Assembly (NCBI GenBank): GCA_023647555.1
Contig: JALRLY010000275.1
Location: forward strand, 62,001 to 126,000
Reading direction: 5' to 3'
Source: Pancytospora philotis
Lineage: Eukaryota > Microsporidia
Length of the DNA: 64,000 bases
Both the position numbers and the translations under genes were made by a program. This document shows, in pieces, positions 26,989 through 36,124 of the stretch; within the stretch, counting starts at the first letter, position 1, and each line of letters starts with the position of its first letter. The notes beneath the pieces were generated by a model. That model was not told where the DNA came from and did not search any database. It saw only the letters and a list, made by a program, of their open reading frames with translations.

Positions 26989-27171
26989 TGAATAAACGCC
27001 ACTGTTTATCTTTTTAGTGTTAATTCTGATTGTCCTGTTTTGTATGGCCATCTAAGCGACAATCGCACGCCTGAACCGTCTATTGCCCATGTGCGTCGAC
27101 TCAGCGACACGCTGGCTAGCATGCGTCCAGTTCAATAGGCAAGCGCCAAAATTTATGGCAAAATTTAGCCC

Positions 27172-28086
27172 ATGGTGCTCGCTTCGTCGGAACACGATGG
27201 CTGCGAAACCTCAGATGGCGTGCGTCCTGCTGGCACTGATACGCAATCCAGCACCGCTCCCGCCGAGCTGGAGCACTGCGCGCCAAAGCGCTGCCTTGAG
27301 GAGGTGTCGCTGGAGGCTGGCGATGGCGACCTGGCACCCGCAGATGACGAAATCAGTACGAAGAGATTCAAATCTGCAGACCAGGCGGAGGAGGCGCAGC
27401 AGGCGAGTGCTGAGACAAAATCTGCCGGCGAAAGCGATAGCGGTGGCACTTCACTGAGCGCAGAGGAGGACTCAGAAAAGCGCATCTGCGCAGACAGCCA
27501 GCAGGCCGGCCCCGAGAGCACACACACCGATGAAAGCAGCAGCGATGCCGCGCCTGCAAACACTACGATAGAGAAACGCGAAGAGAGTGGCGCTGCCGAG
27601 GCGCACGTCGAAGATTTCCTGTCGTCCAAGGATTTACTGACCGCCGACAAGATCTCAGATCTCGCGTCGAAGAACATATTCACCCAGCCCGGCGCCGAGC
27701 GGGTCAGAAAGGCATCGGGCTTCCTCCAGACGCAGTTCGTGGAGGCGCCCGCGCAGCCGGCCAAGAAGAGCGCGCCCGAGTTCGATTTCAGCAGGGGCGC
27801 GTCGCTCTTCTACTGGGAGACCGACGAGTGGATCCCGGTGGGCGAAGGCGAGGCGAAAATCTACAAAGAGCGCTTTGTCTTCATCAGAAGCTCGTTCGCG
27901 CTCGTAGTTGTGAACTGCCCGTACAAGACCACGAAGTTCGAAGAGAGCGAGGACGCGCTTCTCTTTGAGGCGCCGGGGCGGAAGACGACCAGCACGGGTG
28001 TGGAGATTGTGAAGCGCAAGTACCGGCTCAAGTTCAACCGCGCGGAGGCAGCCGGGGAGTTCCTTGAGTTTGTGCGCGGGCAGTGA
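27172..28086 (+). CDS. RanBP1-domain protein, Nup2/Nup50-like
   Basis: A 304-residue protein: a long acidic, Ser/Glu/Ala-rich disordered N-terminus (1-145) with KR-rich spots (KRCLEE, TKRFK), a short conserved middle (ASKNIFTQPGAERVRKASGF) and a C-terminal RanBP1-type PH domain (about 203-304) with LFYWETDEWIPVGEGEAKIYK. Known proteins of this layout bind Ran-GTP at the nuclear pore basket (Nup2/Nup50) or act in nuclear transport. Start signal AAAATTTAGCCC directly before the ATG. A free RanBP1 would lack the long acidic N-terminus. Confidence 0.78.
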   Translation: MVLASSEHDGCETSDGVRPAGTDTQSSTAPAELEHCAPKRCLEEVSLEAGDGDLAPADDEISTKRFKSADQAEEAQQASAETKSAGESDSGGTSLSAEEDSEKRICADSQQAGPESTHTDESSSDAAPANTTIEKREESGAAEAHVEDFLSSKDLLTADKISDLASKNIFTQPGAERVRKASGFLQTQFVEAPAQPAKKSAPEFDFSRGASLFYWETDEWIPVGEGEAKIYKERFVFIRSSFALVVVNCPYKTTKFEESEDALLFEAPGRKTTSTGVEIVKRKYRLKFNRAEAAGEFLEFVRGQ

Positions 28087-28271
28087 CACGCAGTGCGCGT
28101 TATGTTTATCACCATGCAGCCCATAGAATATGGCAACTACGATCAGGTTTCACCTATCGGCCTGCGCTGCGCTCCGTACCGTGATTAAATTTTTCGAGCT
28201 CTGGTTGGTGTTTCAGGATTTCCGCTGCAATTGGTCCTCTGAAATATTTAATGGCGCGGGCAGCGGCCGCC

Positions 28272-30515
28272 ATGAAGGTCATATACTGTGCCTCGTCTGT
28301 GGACATCAACGAGCTCAAGACCGAGCCCGGGAGCTACGCGGCCTCCAAGATCAGCACGATGTTCAAGAACACGGCGCCGCGCTTCGTCAGGGAGTTCGAG
28401 TCGATCTCGAACATCGAGTACATCAAGGTCCAGAACTACCCGGACTTCTACCGGCTGTGGAACGACATGATGAACAAGATCACGTTTGCGTACAACTTCA
28501 GGTACCTCGAGTCGAAGAAGCTCTTCGAGGAGTACATCGAGTTCAACGAGCGCATCGCCGCCGAGATCAACGCCACGGCCGACCCGGAGGACCTCGTGAT
28601 CGTGAATGACGCCTCGCTCTACCTGCTGCCCGGCATGGTGGACTGCCGCGTGGCCGTCAGGAACCTGGACTTCGACGAGTGCTTCATCGAGCGCGTGCCG
28701 TACTACAAGCCGGTGCTGCGCGAGCTGATGAAGGCCGAGAAGTTCTTCAGCACGCGCACGGCCATGCGCTCCTTCCACCGCTTCCTCGACTGCTCGCTCG
28801 AGCTCTCGCGGAAGCGGCGCGGCGGCTGCCACTACATGCGCGACTACGTCGACAAGGAGACCGTGCTCGACGCGCTGAACTGCGCCTCGATCTACCGGCT
28901 GTCGCTGAACAGCAACCGCGCGCCGGCCAGCAACGAGATCGTCAAGCACCTGCGCCAGATGCGCATCCCGAAGAAGACGCAGGTGCTGCTCACGAACGCG
29001 CCGCTGCTGCACCTCGAGGCGTACATCAAGGCGAATCCCGGGCTGAACGTGCGCTACGTGCGCTCGTCGGTGGAGATCGACGAGAAGCAGGAGCGGATGG
29101 TGCAGTACCTCAAGAAGGCGTACGACTGCGTGATCGATGTGATCGACAAGCACAGCCACGGCGTGCTCGCGCTCGAGATGCTGCACTGCGACATCTTCAT
29201 CGGCTCGAAGTACCAGGAGCTCGCGAAGCTGCTGCGCAAGCCGTACGTGGAGACCGACAACGACTCGAAGCGGCTGAGCGAGCGCATCAAGGGGCTGATC
29301 GGCACCGTGCAGCCGAAGACGGAGGTGTACGGCGAGAACGAGTACCTCGAGGAGTTCATGGAGGCCGCCGGGTACGACGTGGTGCACAACATCGACTACA
29401 CGGTGGACGGGCAGATCGACACGTACATCCTCGATCTGATTGGTTGGATGAGCGGCTCGTGCCTGGGCGTGAGCGGCGGCTCGCCGGGCGCGCAGGACAC
29501 GCCGGAGCAGCGGCCTTCGGCGCCGGCGGCGTGCCCGCTGCCCGAGCTGGAGATCTACAAGAAGATCGTCGACGGCGAGGACGCGTACTTCATGAAGAAG
29601 GCCAGCTACCGGATATACGAGGCCGCCTCGCGCAACCGGCGCGCGGTGCCGCTCGCCTCGCAGCCCGCGGGCGACAGGAGCGAGGCCGCCGCGCAGGAGC
29701 AGCAGGCGAAGACGCTGAACGCGCTGTGCAAATGCGCGCTGGAGAACAAGCCGTGCAGCTGCGCAGTGAAGGCGCATCCGGAGGCGGACGGGCTGTCGGC
29801 CAGCGAGGAGAGCTCGGAGGACGTCGGCACGCCCAAGGAGCTGGATGCGGGCGCCATTGCCAGCGCCTGGCGCTCCTCCGGCCGCGTTGCGCTGCTCGAC
29901 TACGACGGCACTCTCACGAAGATAGAAAAGCTGCCGCACCTCGCCGAGCCCTCGCGCGCGCTCATCGAGCTGCTGCAGAAGTTCAACCAGAAGAACCGCT
30001 GCATCATCTGCACCGGGCGCTCGCAGGAGGACGTCGACCGCTGGTTCCCGCGCGAGTTTGAGGTGTACGCGGAGCACGGCGCCTGCCACCGCGTGAACGG
30101 GAAGTGGAGCGTGGACTGCGCCGTCAAAGAGCTGCAGGACTGTGTCGAGATCATGGAGTACTACCACATCCGCACGCCCGGCTCGGTCATCGAGAAGAAG
30201 ACCTCCGGCGCGGCGTTCCACTACAAGCTCGCACCCGAGTTCGACTCGGAGATGCTGTACTACCTGCTGCGGAAGTACGCGGGCAAGGCGGTGATCGCCG
30301 GGAAGGACGTCATCGAGGTGCGCTCGGGCAACAAGAAGGACATCGCGCGCCGCGTCAAGCCCGATCTGGTGGTCGGGGACGACGTGACCGACGAGGACAT
30401 GTACGGAGCCTGCAATGGCGTAACCATCAAGGTGGGCGGCGGCGAGACACGCGCCGAGTGGAGCGCCAAGAACGTTCCGCAGCTGCTTGCGCTGCTCCAG
30501 AGTCTCTGCGAGTAA
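28272..30515 (+). CDS. TPS2: Trehalose-6-phosphate phosphatase (Tps2-like) with N-terminal GT20-like domain
   Basis: Dephosphorylates trehalose 6-phosphate. 747 residues: an N-terminal GT20-like region (about 1-395) that lacks the usual SNRLP start, as in non-catalytic Tps2 domains; an Ala/Ser-rich, Cys-containing linker (about 400-535); and a HAD phosphatase domain with nucleophile motif DYDGTL (near residue 544), CTGRS, AEHGA and GDDVTDEDMY. An ATG at 28251 also opens this frame but follows AAATATTTA with no gap; the ATG at 28272 has a normal spacing and is preferred. Very GC-rich codons suggest high expression. Confidence 0.92.
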   Translation: MKVIYCASSVDINELKTEPGSYAASKISTMFKNTAPRFVREFESISNIEYIKVQNYPDFYRLWNDMMNKITFAYNFRYLESKKLFEEYIEFNERIAAEINATADPEDLVIVNDASLYLLPGMVDCRVAVRNLDFDECFIERVPYYKPVLRELMKAEKFFSTRTAMRSFHRFLDCSLELSRKRRGGCHYMRDYVDKETVLDALNCASIYRLSLNSNRAPASNEIVKHLRQMRIPKKTQVLLTNAPLLHLEAYIKANPGLNVRYVRSSVEIDEKQERMVQYLKKAYDCVIDVIDKHSHGVLALEMLHCDIFIGSKYQELAKLLRKPYVETDNDSKRLSERIKGLIGTVQPKTEVYGENEYLEEFMEAAGYDVVHNIDYTVDGQIDTYILDLIGWMSGSCLGVSGGSPGAQDTPEQRPSAPAACPLPELEIYKKIVDGEDAYFMKKASYRIYEAASRNRRAVPLASQPAGDRSEAAAQEQQAKTLNALCKCALENKPCSCAVKAHPEADGLSASEESSEDVGTPKELDAGAIASAWRSSGRVALLDYDGTLTKIEKLPHLAEPSRALIELLQKFNQKNRCIICTGRSQEDVDRWFPREFEVYAEHGACHRVNGKWSVDCAVKELQDCVEIMEYYHIRTPGSVIEKKTSGAAFHYKLAPEFDSEMLYYLLRKYAGKAVIAGKDVIEVRSGNKKDIARRVKPDLVVGDDVTDEDMYGACNGVTIKVGGGETRAEWSAKNVPQLLALLQSLCE

Positions 30516-30645
30516 CGTAACCAATCGATTAAATGATTCATAAACTGATGTTCTATTTTTTGCAGCAGAATGGTATGGTAGTAGCAGTGCCATTATGCGA
30601 TCATAGCAGTGCCATTATAAAGATTATGAAGCAACATTTAATTTT

Positions 30646-31137
30646 CTATCTATTCTCCAGTATCTCTACGCAGAACTTGCAGCTGTCGATGACAATGTTC
30701 ATGGCCTGCTTCGCGAACTTGGCGGCCTGCTCCTTGCTCGCGCAGCCGACATACGCCACGCCCTTGCTGACGCGGGTCTCCTTGTCGAAGACCAGATTGC
30801 AGCGCTGGAAGCAGCCGCCGGGGCACTGCTGCGAGAAGAGCATCTGCAGCTCGCGGGTGCCGATGTTGAGCGGTATGTTGGTCACGCGCACGGACACCTC
30901 CGCGTTGTACGCGGTGCGCATGGCGCCCATGCTGGAGGGCGGTCTGTACGCGGCGGGGGCGGCCGCGCTGCTGGCCTGCGCCTGCTGCACCTCCGGCGCC
31001 TCCGAGCCGGTGCTGTACAGAACGAACGCGACCGGCTCGGCGGCGGGTATCTCGTACGCGGTGGCGCGGCCGAAAGGCTCGATCTTGCTGCGTGCCTCGA
31101 TTCCCTCGGCGTCGGGCGTGAACTCGGCGGTCTGCAT
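30646..31137 (-). CDS. RRM protein, eIF3g-like
   Basis: A 163-residue protein with a C-terminal RRM (about 78-160): VSVRVTNIP as RNP2 and a degenerate RNP1 (KGVAYVGC). The N-terminal half is Ala/Pro-rich. One C-terminal RRM starting with xVRVTN after a short N-terminal region is the layout of translation initiation factor eIF3g, though the N-terminal eIF3g zinc-knuckle region is not evident. The start at 31137 follows AAAATTTTCGCTCC on the minus strand. A generic RNA-binding protein remains possible. Confidence 0.7.
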   Translation of the reverse strand: MQTAEFTPDAEGIEARSKIEPFGRATAYEIPAAEPVAFVLYSTGSEAPEVQQAQASSAAAPAAYRPPSSMGAMRTAYNAEVSVRVTNIPLNIGTRELQMLFSQQCPGGCFQRCNLVFDKETRVSKGVAYVGCASKEQAAKFAKQAMNIVIDSCKFCVEILENR

Positions 31138-31289
31138 GGAGCGAAAATTTTGCACTCTTTTCCCGTTTATTAGCTCATCCGATTTTATCAGCCAATGATT
31201 TACAAAGCGAACCGCTGCCATGTCACGCCATGCTTGTCATGTACACAACCACGCACAGAATGGAGTAATAAAATGTCTCATTCAATTTA

Positions 31290-32129
31290 TTAGCTCACCG
31301 GCCCGTTCTCAACGGCGGTCTTGATGTACTTGCCGGCGCAGGTGACCTTGGCTCCGCGGAACGTCAGGTAGTTGTGCACGACTTTGAAGTCGCCCAGCGC
31401 CGCCTTGTACTTGGCCTTGGAAATGTCGATGGGCGCGAACTTGATGCCCTCGAACAGCGCAAGGTGCCCCTCGAGATGCAGCCGCGTGTTGGGCTCGGCG
31501 GCGGGCGCCAGCGGCTCGACCCTGCTGTCGTCCTTCGTGCAGCAGATCATGCCCTCGCTCTCCGTGCCGCGGAACTTCGCCGGCTTCATATTGAGCACGA
31601 AGAGGAAGGTGTGCTGGTCCAGCTCCGCCAGCGCGCAGTGCTCGCGCAGACCCGAGCAGATCGTGTAGACGCGGTCGGCCAGCACCTGCTCGCGGTAGAT
31701 CTTGTCCATGCCCTCGACCGTCTCGATCTGCTGGATCCTGCCCGCCTTGATCTCCAGCAGGAAGAAGTCCGGGCAGAACTCGAAGCCGAGCGACGCGGTG
31801 AACTCGTCGATGAAGTCCTTGTCCTTGAGCGAGCCCGTCTCCAGCATCCGCTTGACCACGTTGATGTAGTTCAGCAGCGAGAGCACGTTGACCGCGCCCT
31901 TGGCCGGCCGCGGCGCGCTCCTGGTCTTTTTGAAGTCGGCGACGCTCTTGTCCGTGGGCTCCTCGCCGTGGAGCCTGAAGATGTGCGCGATGATGGCGTC
32001 GAGCTCGGTGAGCCGCGTTTGCCCGTCCTCGAGCAGCAGCGCGTCGGCCCTGGCGAACTCCGTGTCCCTGTGCGCGGCATAGCAGAGGAACTTGATGTCG
32101 TCATCGGCGTCGGTATAGCTCAGCTTCAT
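31290..32129 (-). CDS. tRNA-binding cofactor with EMAPII domain (Arc1/AIMP1-like)
   Basis: A 279-residue protein. The C-terminal OB-fold EMAPII/Trbp111 domain (about 145-275) shows VYTICSGLREH, FLFVLNMKPAKFRGTESEGMI and VEPLAP, as in Arc1p, p43 and the C-terminus of some Tyr- or Met-tRNA synthetases. The N-terminal 100 residues are helical, possibly a GST-like synthetase-docking domain. Known role: delivering tRNA to aminoacyl-tRNA synthetases. AAAATTTTGCCACCC precedes the ATG. Confidence 0.86.
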   Translation of the reverse strand: MKLSYTDADDDIKFLCYAAHRDTEFARADALLLEDGQTRLTELDAIIAHIFRLHGEEPTDKSVADFKKTRSAPRPAKGAVNVLSLLNYINVVKRMLETGSLKDKDFIDEFTASLGFEFCPDFFLLEIKAGRIQQIETVEGMDKIYREQVLADRVYTICSGLREHCALAELDQHTFLFVLNMKPAKFRGTESEGMICCTKDDSRVEPLAPAAEPNTRLHLEGHLALFEGIKFAPIDISKAKYKAALGDFKVVHNYLTFRGAKVTCAGKYIKTAVENGPVS

Positions 32130-32255
32130 TGGGTGGCAAAATTTTGGACCAATAGAATCGGTCGCAGCGTTGCGCATGTCTTTGCAAATACCAGACAATA
32201 GAACTGAAAAGCTACAATAAGCCATTTATTCAAGCAGTAACAGCTATGAGTACAG

Positions 32256-32984
32256 TCAGTTCTTGTCGTACATCCTAAAAATATCATCCTTCTCCGACAG
32301 CCCTCTGTAGTACTTCTCCCAGAGCGCGGCCCGTGCGCTGATGTAGTTGGAGTAGTCCGGGGCGCCGTCCGGGGCGCTCCTCCTCCCCGCTCTGTTTTTG
32401 AATACGCCGTCGAGCTTCATGCGCCCCCAGCAGGTGCTCAGCCCGCGCGGGGACTCCACCTTGCGCCGCAGCCGCCGGATGCTCCGGGTCAGCGCCTTCA
32501 CCTTGTCCTCGACCTTCAGGTTCCACGCGCTCCCGCCCTCCTCCTTGCAGATGCTCTGCACCTTTGAGTGCGAGTGCGCCGCCAGGATGTTGCGCATGCT
32601 GAGCTCGTGCTGCCCGATCCCCTCCATCATCTCGCGCGTCCAGTTGTACCACTGGTCGTCGAACCGCCTGTTCCGCCGGTTGCAGCAGCGCTGGAGATCG
32701 CCCCAGAAGAAGTTGCGGCTGTCCTTCTTGTACGCGAGGATGAGCCGCAGCACCTCCTTCTTGGTGTACCTGTTCTGGAGGCAGTCGGCGATGGTGTCGG
32801 GCCCGTCGTGGCCGTGCGGCTGCGCCACCTCGCGGCCACTGGGCTCTGCGTCGGCGTGTTGCCGGCCAGGAGCGGCCTGCGCGCCCTCTGCGCCATCCTC
32901 GCTGTGCGTATCAGCGAGATGATGCTCACCGTGCCCCAGGGACTGGTAGGAGCCCGTCGTGCCCTCGCTGTCCGAGCTCGCCAT
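32256..32984 (-). CDS. Hypothetical basic protein, possible Myb/SANT-like helices (242 aa)
   Basis: Residues 1-65 are a low-complexity Ser/Gly/His/Asp-rich head. Residues of about 70-115 form a Trp-rich helical segment (YTKKEVLRLI, FFWGDLQRC, WYNWTRE) with spacing reminiscent of a Myb/SANT repeat. The rest is basic and helical with Arg/Lys clusters. A nuclear DNA- or RNA-binding role is plausible but not shown. AAAATTTTCGGGG lies upstream of the ATG at 32984. Confidence 0.65.
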   Translation of the reverse strand: MASSDSEGTTGSYQSLGHGEHHLADTHSEDGAEGAQAAPGRQHADAEPSGREVAQPHGHDGPDTIADCLQNRYTKKEVLRLILAYKKDSRNFFWGDLQRCCNRRNRRFDDQWYNWTREMMEGIGQHELSMRNILAAHSHSKVQSICKEEGGSAWNLKVEDKVKALTRSIRRLRRKVESPRGLSTCWGRMKLDGVFKNRAGRRSAPDGAPDYSNYISARAALWEKYYRGLSEKDDIFRMYDKN

Positions 32985-33342
32985 GGCAGCCCCGAAAATT
33001 TTACGTATAAGCGCAGCGATTCGCCAGACGCACCACACAGGAGTTATGCAGACGCAGCGCAGGCACCGTAATGCGGCGCATGCACGCGGCGTTTCATAGT
33101 TTAATTGTGTTTCAAAAATAGATCAGCAGTATATTGCATTGCGTATAGGTGCGCAGTGATTATTGCAGCATTCAAATGGTATCCTGTGTCCGCAGAGCAT
33201 CATTTAAGATATGCCCTAGCCGCCTGCCCCGCCGGTTGCTCCGCAGGCGTACTATTGCATGGGCAGGCGTGCGGGCCAAATTAAAGATCCAAAACAATAA
33301 ACAACAAAGTTCTGAGTTAAATACGCCCGCCATATAAACATT
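32985..33342. other. Divergent intergenic region
   Basis: About 360 bases. Start signal of the minus-strand gene near 32990-33002; CCCGCC near 33328 belongs to the zinc-finger gene. No gene or RNA seen between. Confidence 0.5.
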
Positions 33343-34299
33343 ATGATATGCTCCGAGGAGAAGGATGCGGCCAAAAAGAGCAAGGGCGCCTTTTTCAGCG
33401 GCATATCGTCGGAGGAGGAATTTCCGGGGGCGCCCGTGCATCCTGCGGACGGCCGGCCGGTGGCGATATACAGCAAAAAGTTCTCCTCCTCGCCCTACAA
33501 CGAAGACAAAATATACTACACGAACAAACGGGCGGCGCTCTACAAAACGGAGATGTGCCGGAGCTACACCGAGCTGGGGTGGTGCAAGTACGCAGAGCAC
33601 TGCCAGTTCTGCCACTCGGAGGCCGAGCTGCGCGTCGTGACGCGGCACCCGAAGTACAAGACCGAAATATGCCGGACGTTCTGGATCGAGGGCAGCTGCC
33701 CGTACGGCAAGCGCTGCTGCTTTGCGCACCAGGAGAACCCGAGCCTGGTTGCGCGCGCGAAGCAGCTCGGCAGCAGGTCGCCCGGCTGGGCGTGCAGAAC
33801 CGCTGAGGTGGCGCCGTTCCATCTCGAGTTCAACGACAATCTCGTGTCGGATGCGGGCGATGGCGGCGCAAAGCTGGGCGGCCAAGCGCACCCCGCCGTC
33901 GAGTATGCGGACGGCGACGCGGCTGCGCGCGCCAGCACGTATCTGCAGCAGGCGGCCGTTAACGACGCCCTGCTGTACACCAAAGATACGATCAACCAGA
34001 TCATTGGGGCGCAGAGGGGCGCCTCCGAATGCTACTACAACCTGCCTGCCCACGGCAAGTACAAATGGCAGCAGGGCGCAGGGCTCTCACCCTCCGCCAC
34101 AAGCCGATCGCCAGCCCTGCTCGGCCCGCGGGATGGAGATTCGTGCGTGGTGGACGGCCGGTACAGCGGGCTGTTTGAGCCCATGATTGAGGATCTGGAG
34201 GGCATCCTCTACACGCCCTACCGGAGCGTGTGGGAGACGAACCGCGTGGCTGTCTGGCAGGCGGACCCGTTAAATTTCATTCCTGACGATCCCGTGTAA
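33343..34299 (+). CDS. Tandem CCCH zinc-finger protein, TIS11/tristetraprolin-like
   Basis: A 318-residue protein with two adjacent C-x8-C-x5-C-x3-H fingers at about residues 68-130, each preceded by YKTE-[MI]-C-R, the signature of TIS11-type proteins. That family binds AU-rich elements in mRNA 3' UTRs and promotes decay. The remainder is low-complexity, Tyr/Gly/Ala-rich, probably disordered, with no further domain. In such a compact genome with AU-rich spacers, a role in mRNA turnover is a reasonable inference. Confidence 0.9.
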   Translation: MICSEEKDAAKKSKGAFFSGISSEEEFPGAPVHPADGRPVAIYSKKFSSSPYNEDKIYYTNKRAALYKTEMCRSYTELGWCKYAEHCQFCHSEAELRVVTRHPKYKTEICRTFWIEGSCPYGKRCCFAHQENPSLVARAKQLGSRSPGWACRTAEVAPFHLEFNDNLVSDAGDGGAKLGGQAHPAVEYADGDAAARASTYLQQAAVNDALLYTKDTINQIIGAQRGASECYYNLPAHGKYKWQQGAGLSPSATSRSPALLGPRDGDSCVVDGRYSGLFEPMIEDLEGILYTPYRSVWETNRVAVWQADPLNFIPDDPV

Positions 34300-34539
34300 A
34301 TAGAAAAATAAATTTGAGTGTGTGTTGAAATGGATTTTCTAATTTTTTTGCACGATTAGTTTACCCTGTGGATGCTTCTTAAACCCGATGTTACTAGAAG
34401 TTCAAATGTTGCTAGTAGGTTTTATCGTAACATGCACCACTGATCATCAATTTAAAACTGCTATTCATCGACCGTGTCGGCACTCCATGAATTCGCAGCA
34501 CACGCAGCATGGATAAGCGCAGCCAAAAATTTGCCCATC

Positions 34540-35085
34540 ATGTCGGCAGCCCGCATAATCCTCTACCAGGGCGCTGCGATCGCCATGGTCTACGCGCTGC
34601 TCGGGTGCTCCGAGAGCGCCGCGTTCTCCGAGGCGCTGGAGGGCCTCGTCAGCCACGCTGCGGTGCGGGTCGGAGACAAGAACGGTGTGGTTATGCTCGT
34701 GCTCTTCTGCATGATGCTCCTCGGCCTGTTTTTCGACCTCTGCGCCTACCAGGCGAACTCGCTCCGGCGCAAGCCCTGGAAGCGCGGCTTCAAGGCGGCG
34801 CGGATGACCATGCTGGCGGGCATCCAGGCGGGGCTCTTCATGTTCTTCGCCACGTACCTCTTCCGGGCGATGAGCCAGCGCGTGTTCAACCTGCTCGTCT
34901 TCTCGATGCTGCTCTGCGTGGCCGATGCGTGCGGGAAGGCCCTCGGCTTCCGGATGCTGTCGGCGTGGAGCTACTACGGCTTCATCCTGGCTAACATTGC
35001 GGTGGGGCTCTTCGTGTTCTTCGGCAAGACGAACCACTACTACTCCATAATCAGCGCGCTGCTGCTGCGCGGCCGCTTTTCCTAG
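34540..35085 (+). CDS. Multi-pass membrane protein of unknown function (181 aa)
   Basis: Five hydrophobic segments at about residues 3-22, 50-70, 88-108, 113-135 and 140-160, with basic loops (RRKPWKRGF, near 77-85). No signature recognised; the size and topology fit a small ER/Golgi membrane protein. The ATG at 34540 follows AAAATTTGCCCATC; an in-frame extension to 34474 lies before the signal. Same strand as the p24 gene 150 nt downstream. Confidence 0.75.
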   Translation: MSAARIILYQGAAIAMVYALLGCSESAAFSEALEGLVSHAAVRVGDKNGVVMLVLFCMMLLGLFFDLCAYQANSLRRKPWKRGFKAARMTMLAGIQAGLFMFFATYLFRAMSQRVFNLLVFSMLLCVADACGKALGFRMLSAWSYYGFILANIAVGLFVFFGKTNHYYSIISALLLRGRFS

Positions 35086-35236
35086 CGGGTAGAGTAAATG
35101 CTTGATAAATGCTGTTACGCCATCCAAGGCTGATATTCTCTTTAAACGGCCGATCGGTCCGTTCACCCGCGGCGCCATTGCGCTGCGGACAAAAGCGGCC
35201 TGTTCGGCGCTTAGACGGGCCGGCAAAAATTTACCC

Positions 35237-35884
35237 ATGCTTCTGCTGCTCTTTGCGGGTGTCGAGTGCCTGGTCGAGGTGCTGTCGCGGCACGCGCTGT
35301 ACCGCTCCAACTCCTTCCTGCTGTCGGAGGCGAACACGGTGCACTACATCCAGTCGGAGGCGCTCTTCGAGAGCGCGCTGGAGGGCCAGCCCGAGGATGT
35401 CGCGTGCGTCACCGCGATCCACATCTACCGCGAGAACCCCAACGACCGCAGCCTCGGCGCGCTCGTGTACGAGGACGAGAAGTCGAATGCCAAGAATACG
35501 TTCTTCTTCACAGCGTCGCTCGCCGGCAAGTACTACGTGATCATCACGCCCAAGAGCAAGGGGCGGCGGCCCTCGGGCCTGAAGCTCTCGATGTTCAGCG
35601 GCGAGGCCAACCAGCCGGCGATCGTGAGCACGAACGACGTGGAGGTCTCCAAGGCGGAGTTCCGCATCCGCAAGCTGCTGGAGCACGTGAAGACGAACGT
35701 GAACATGCAGAACCTGGACTGCGAGGAGGACTCGGAGTACCGGCGGATCTACTACGATATCATCAGGAAGGCCATCTTTGTTGTGCTCTGCAAGATCGCG
35801 GCGACTGTGCTGGCGCTTACGTACTTCAACCGGAAGACCAAGAACTACTTCAGCTCGCAGGGCGTGATCGACAGTTCTAAATAA
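35237..35884 (+). CDS. p24/EMP24 family cargo receptor
   Basis: Type I membrane protein of 215 residues cycling between ER and Golgi in COPI/COPII vesicles. Layout: signal peptide (1-13), GOLD beta-sandwich (about 25-120, with FFFTASLAGKYYVIITP and LKLSMFSG), a luminal coiled coil (130-175), a C-terminal membrane span (about 178-197) and a basic-aromatic cytosolic tail. The ATG at 35237 follows AAAATTTACCC. The tail lacks a terminal KK motif, so the ER retrieval signal is unclear. Confidence 0.85.
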   Translation: MLLLLFAGVECLVEVLSRHALYRSNSFLLSEANTVHYIQSEALFESALEGQPEDVACVTAIHIYRENPNDRSLGALVYEDEKSNAKNTFFFTASLAGKYYVIITPKSKGRRPSGLKLSMFSGEANQPAIVSTNDVEVSKAEFRIRKLLEHVKTNVNMQNLDCEEDSEYRRIYYDIIRKAIFVVLCKIAATVLALTYFNRKTKNYFSSQGVIDSSK

Positions 35885-36124
35885 ATCGGTAAGTGTGATA
35901 ATTTTAATATTGTTCGCTTATTCAGAATAATTTATTTCTGATATGAAATAGTTGCTATGGTGATTGCTAGTGCTGTGTGTATTTTAATGCCATAGCAGCG
36001 TCCTAACGCTATTGCTACGATATTTTCCTTCTACCACTTCTGCTTTCTCACCATCATCAGAATATGGACCCGCCACGGGCCCATACACGCAGACGGCGTG
36101 ACAATAAAAAATTTACAGGAGCCC

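Noticed and set aside
28248..30593. Very long minus-strand open frame (781 codons) opposite the Tps2-like gene
   Set aside because: It is a mirror of a GC-rich, strongly biased gene; Arg/Leu/Val/His/Asp-rich without domains or start signal, whereas the plus strand encodes intact trehalose phosphatase motifs.
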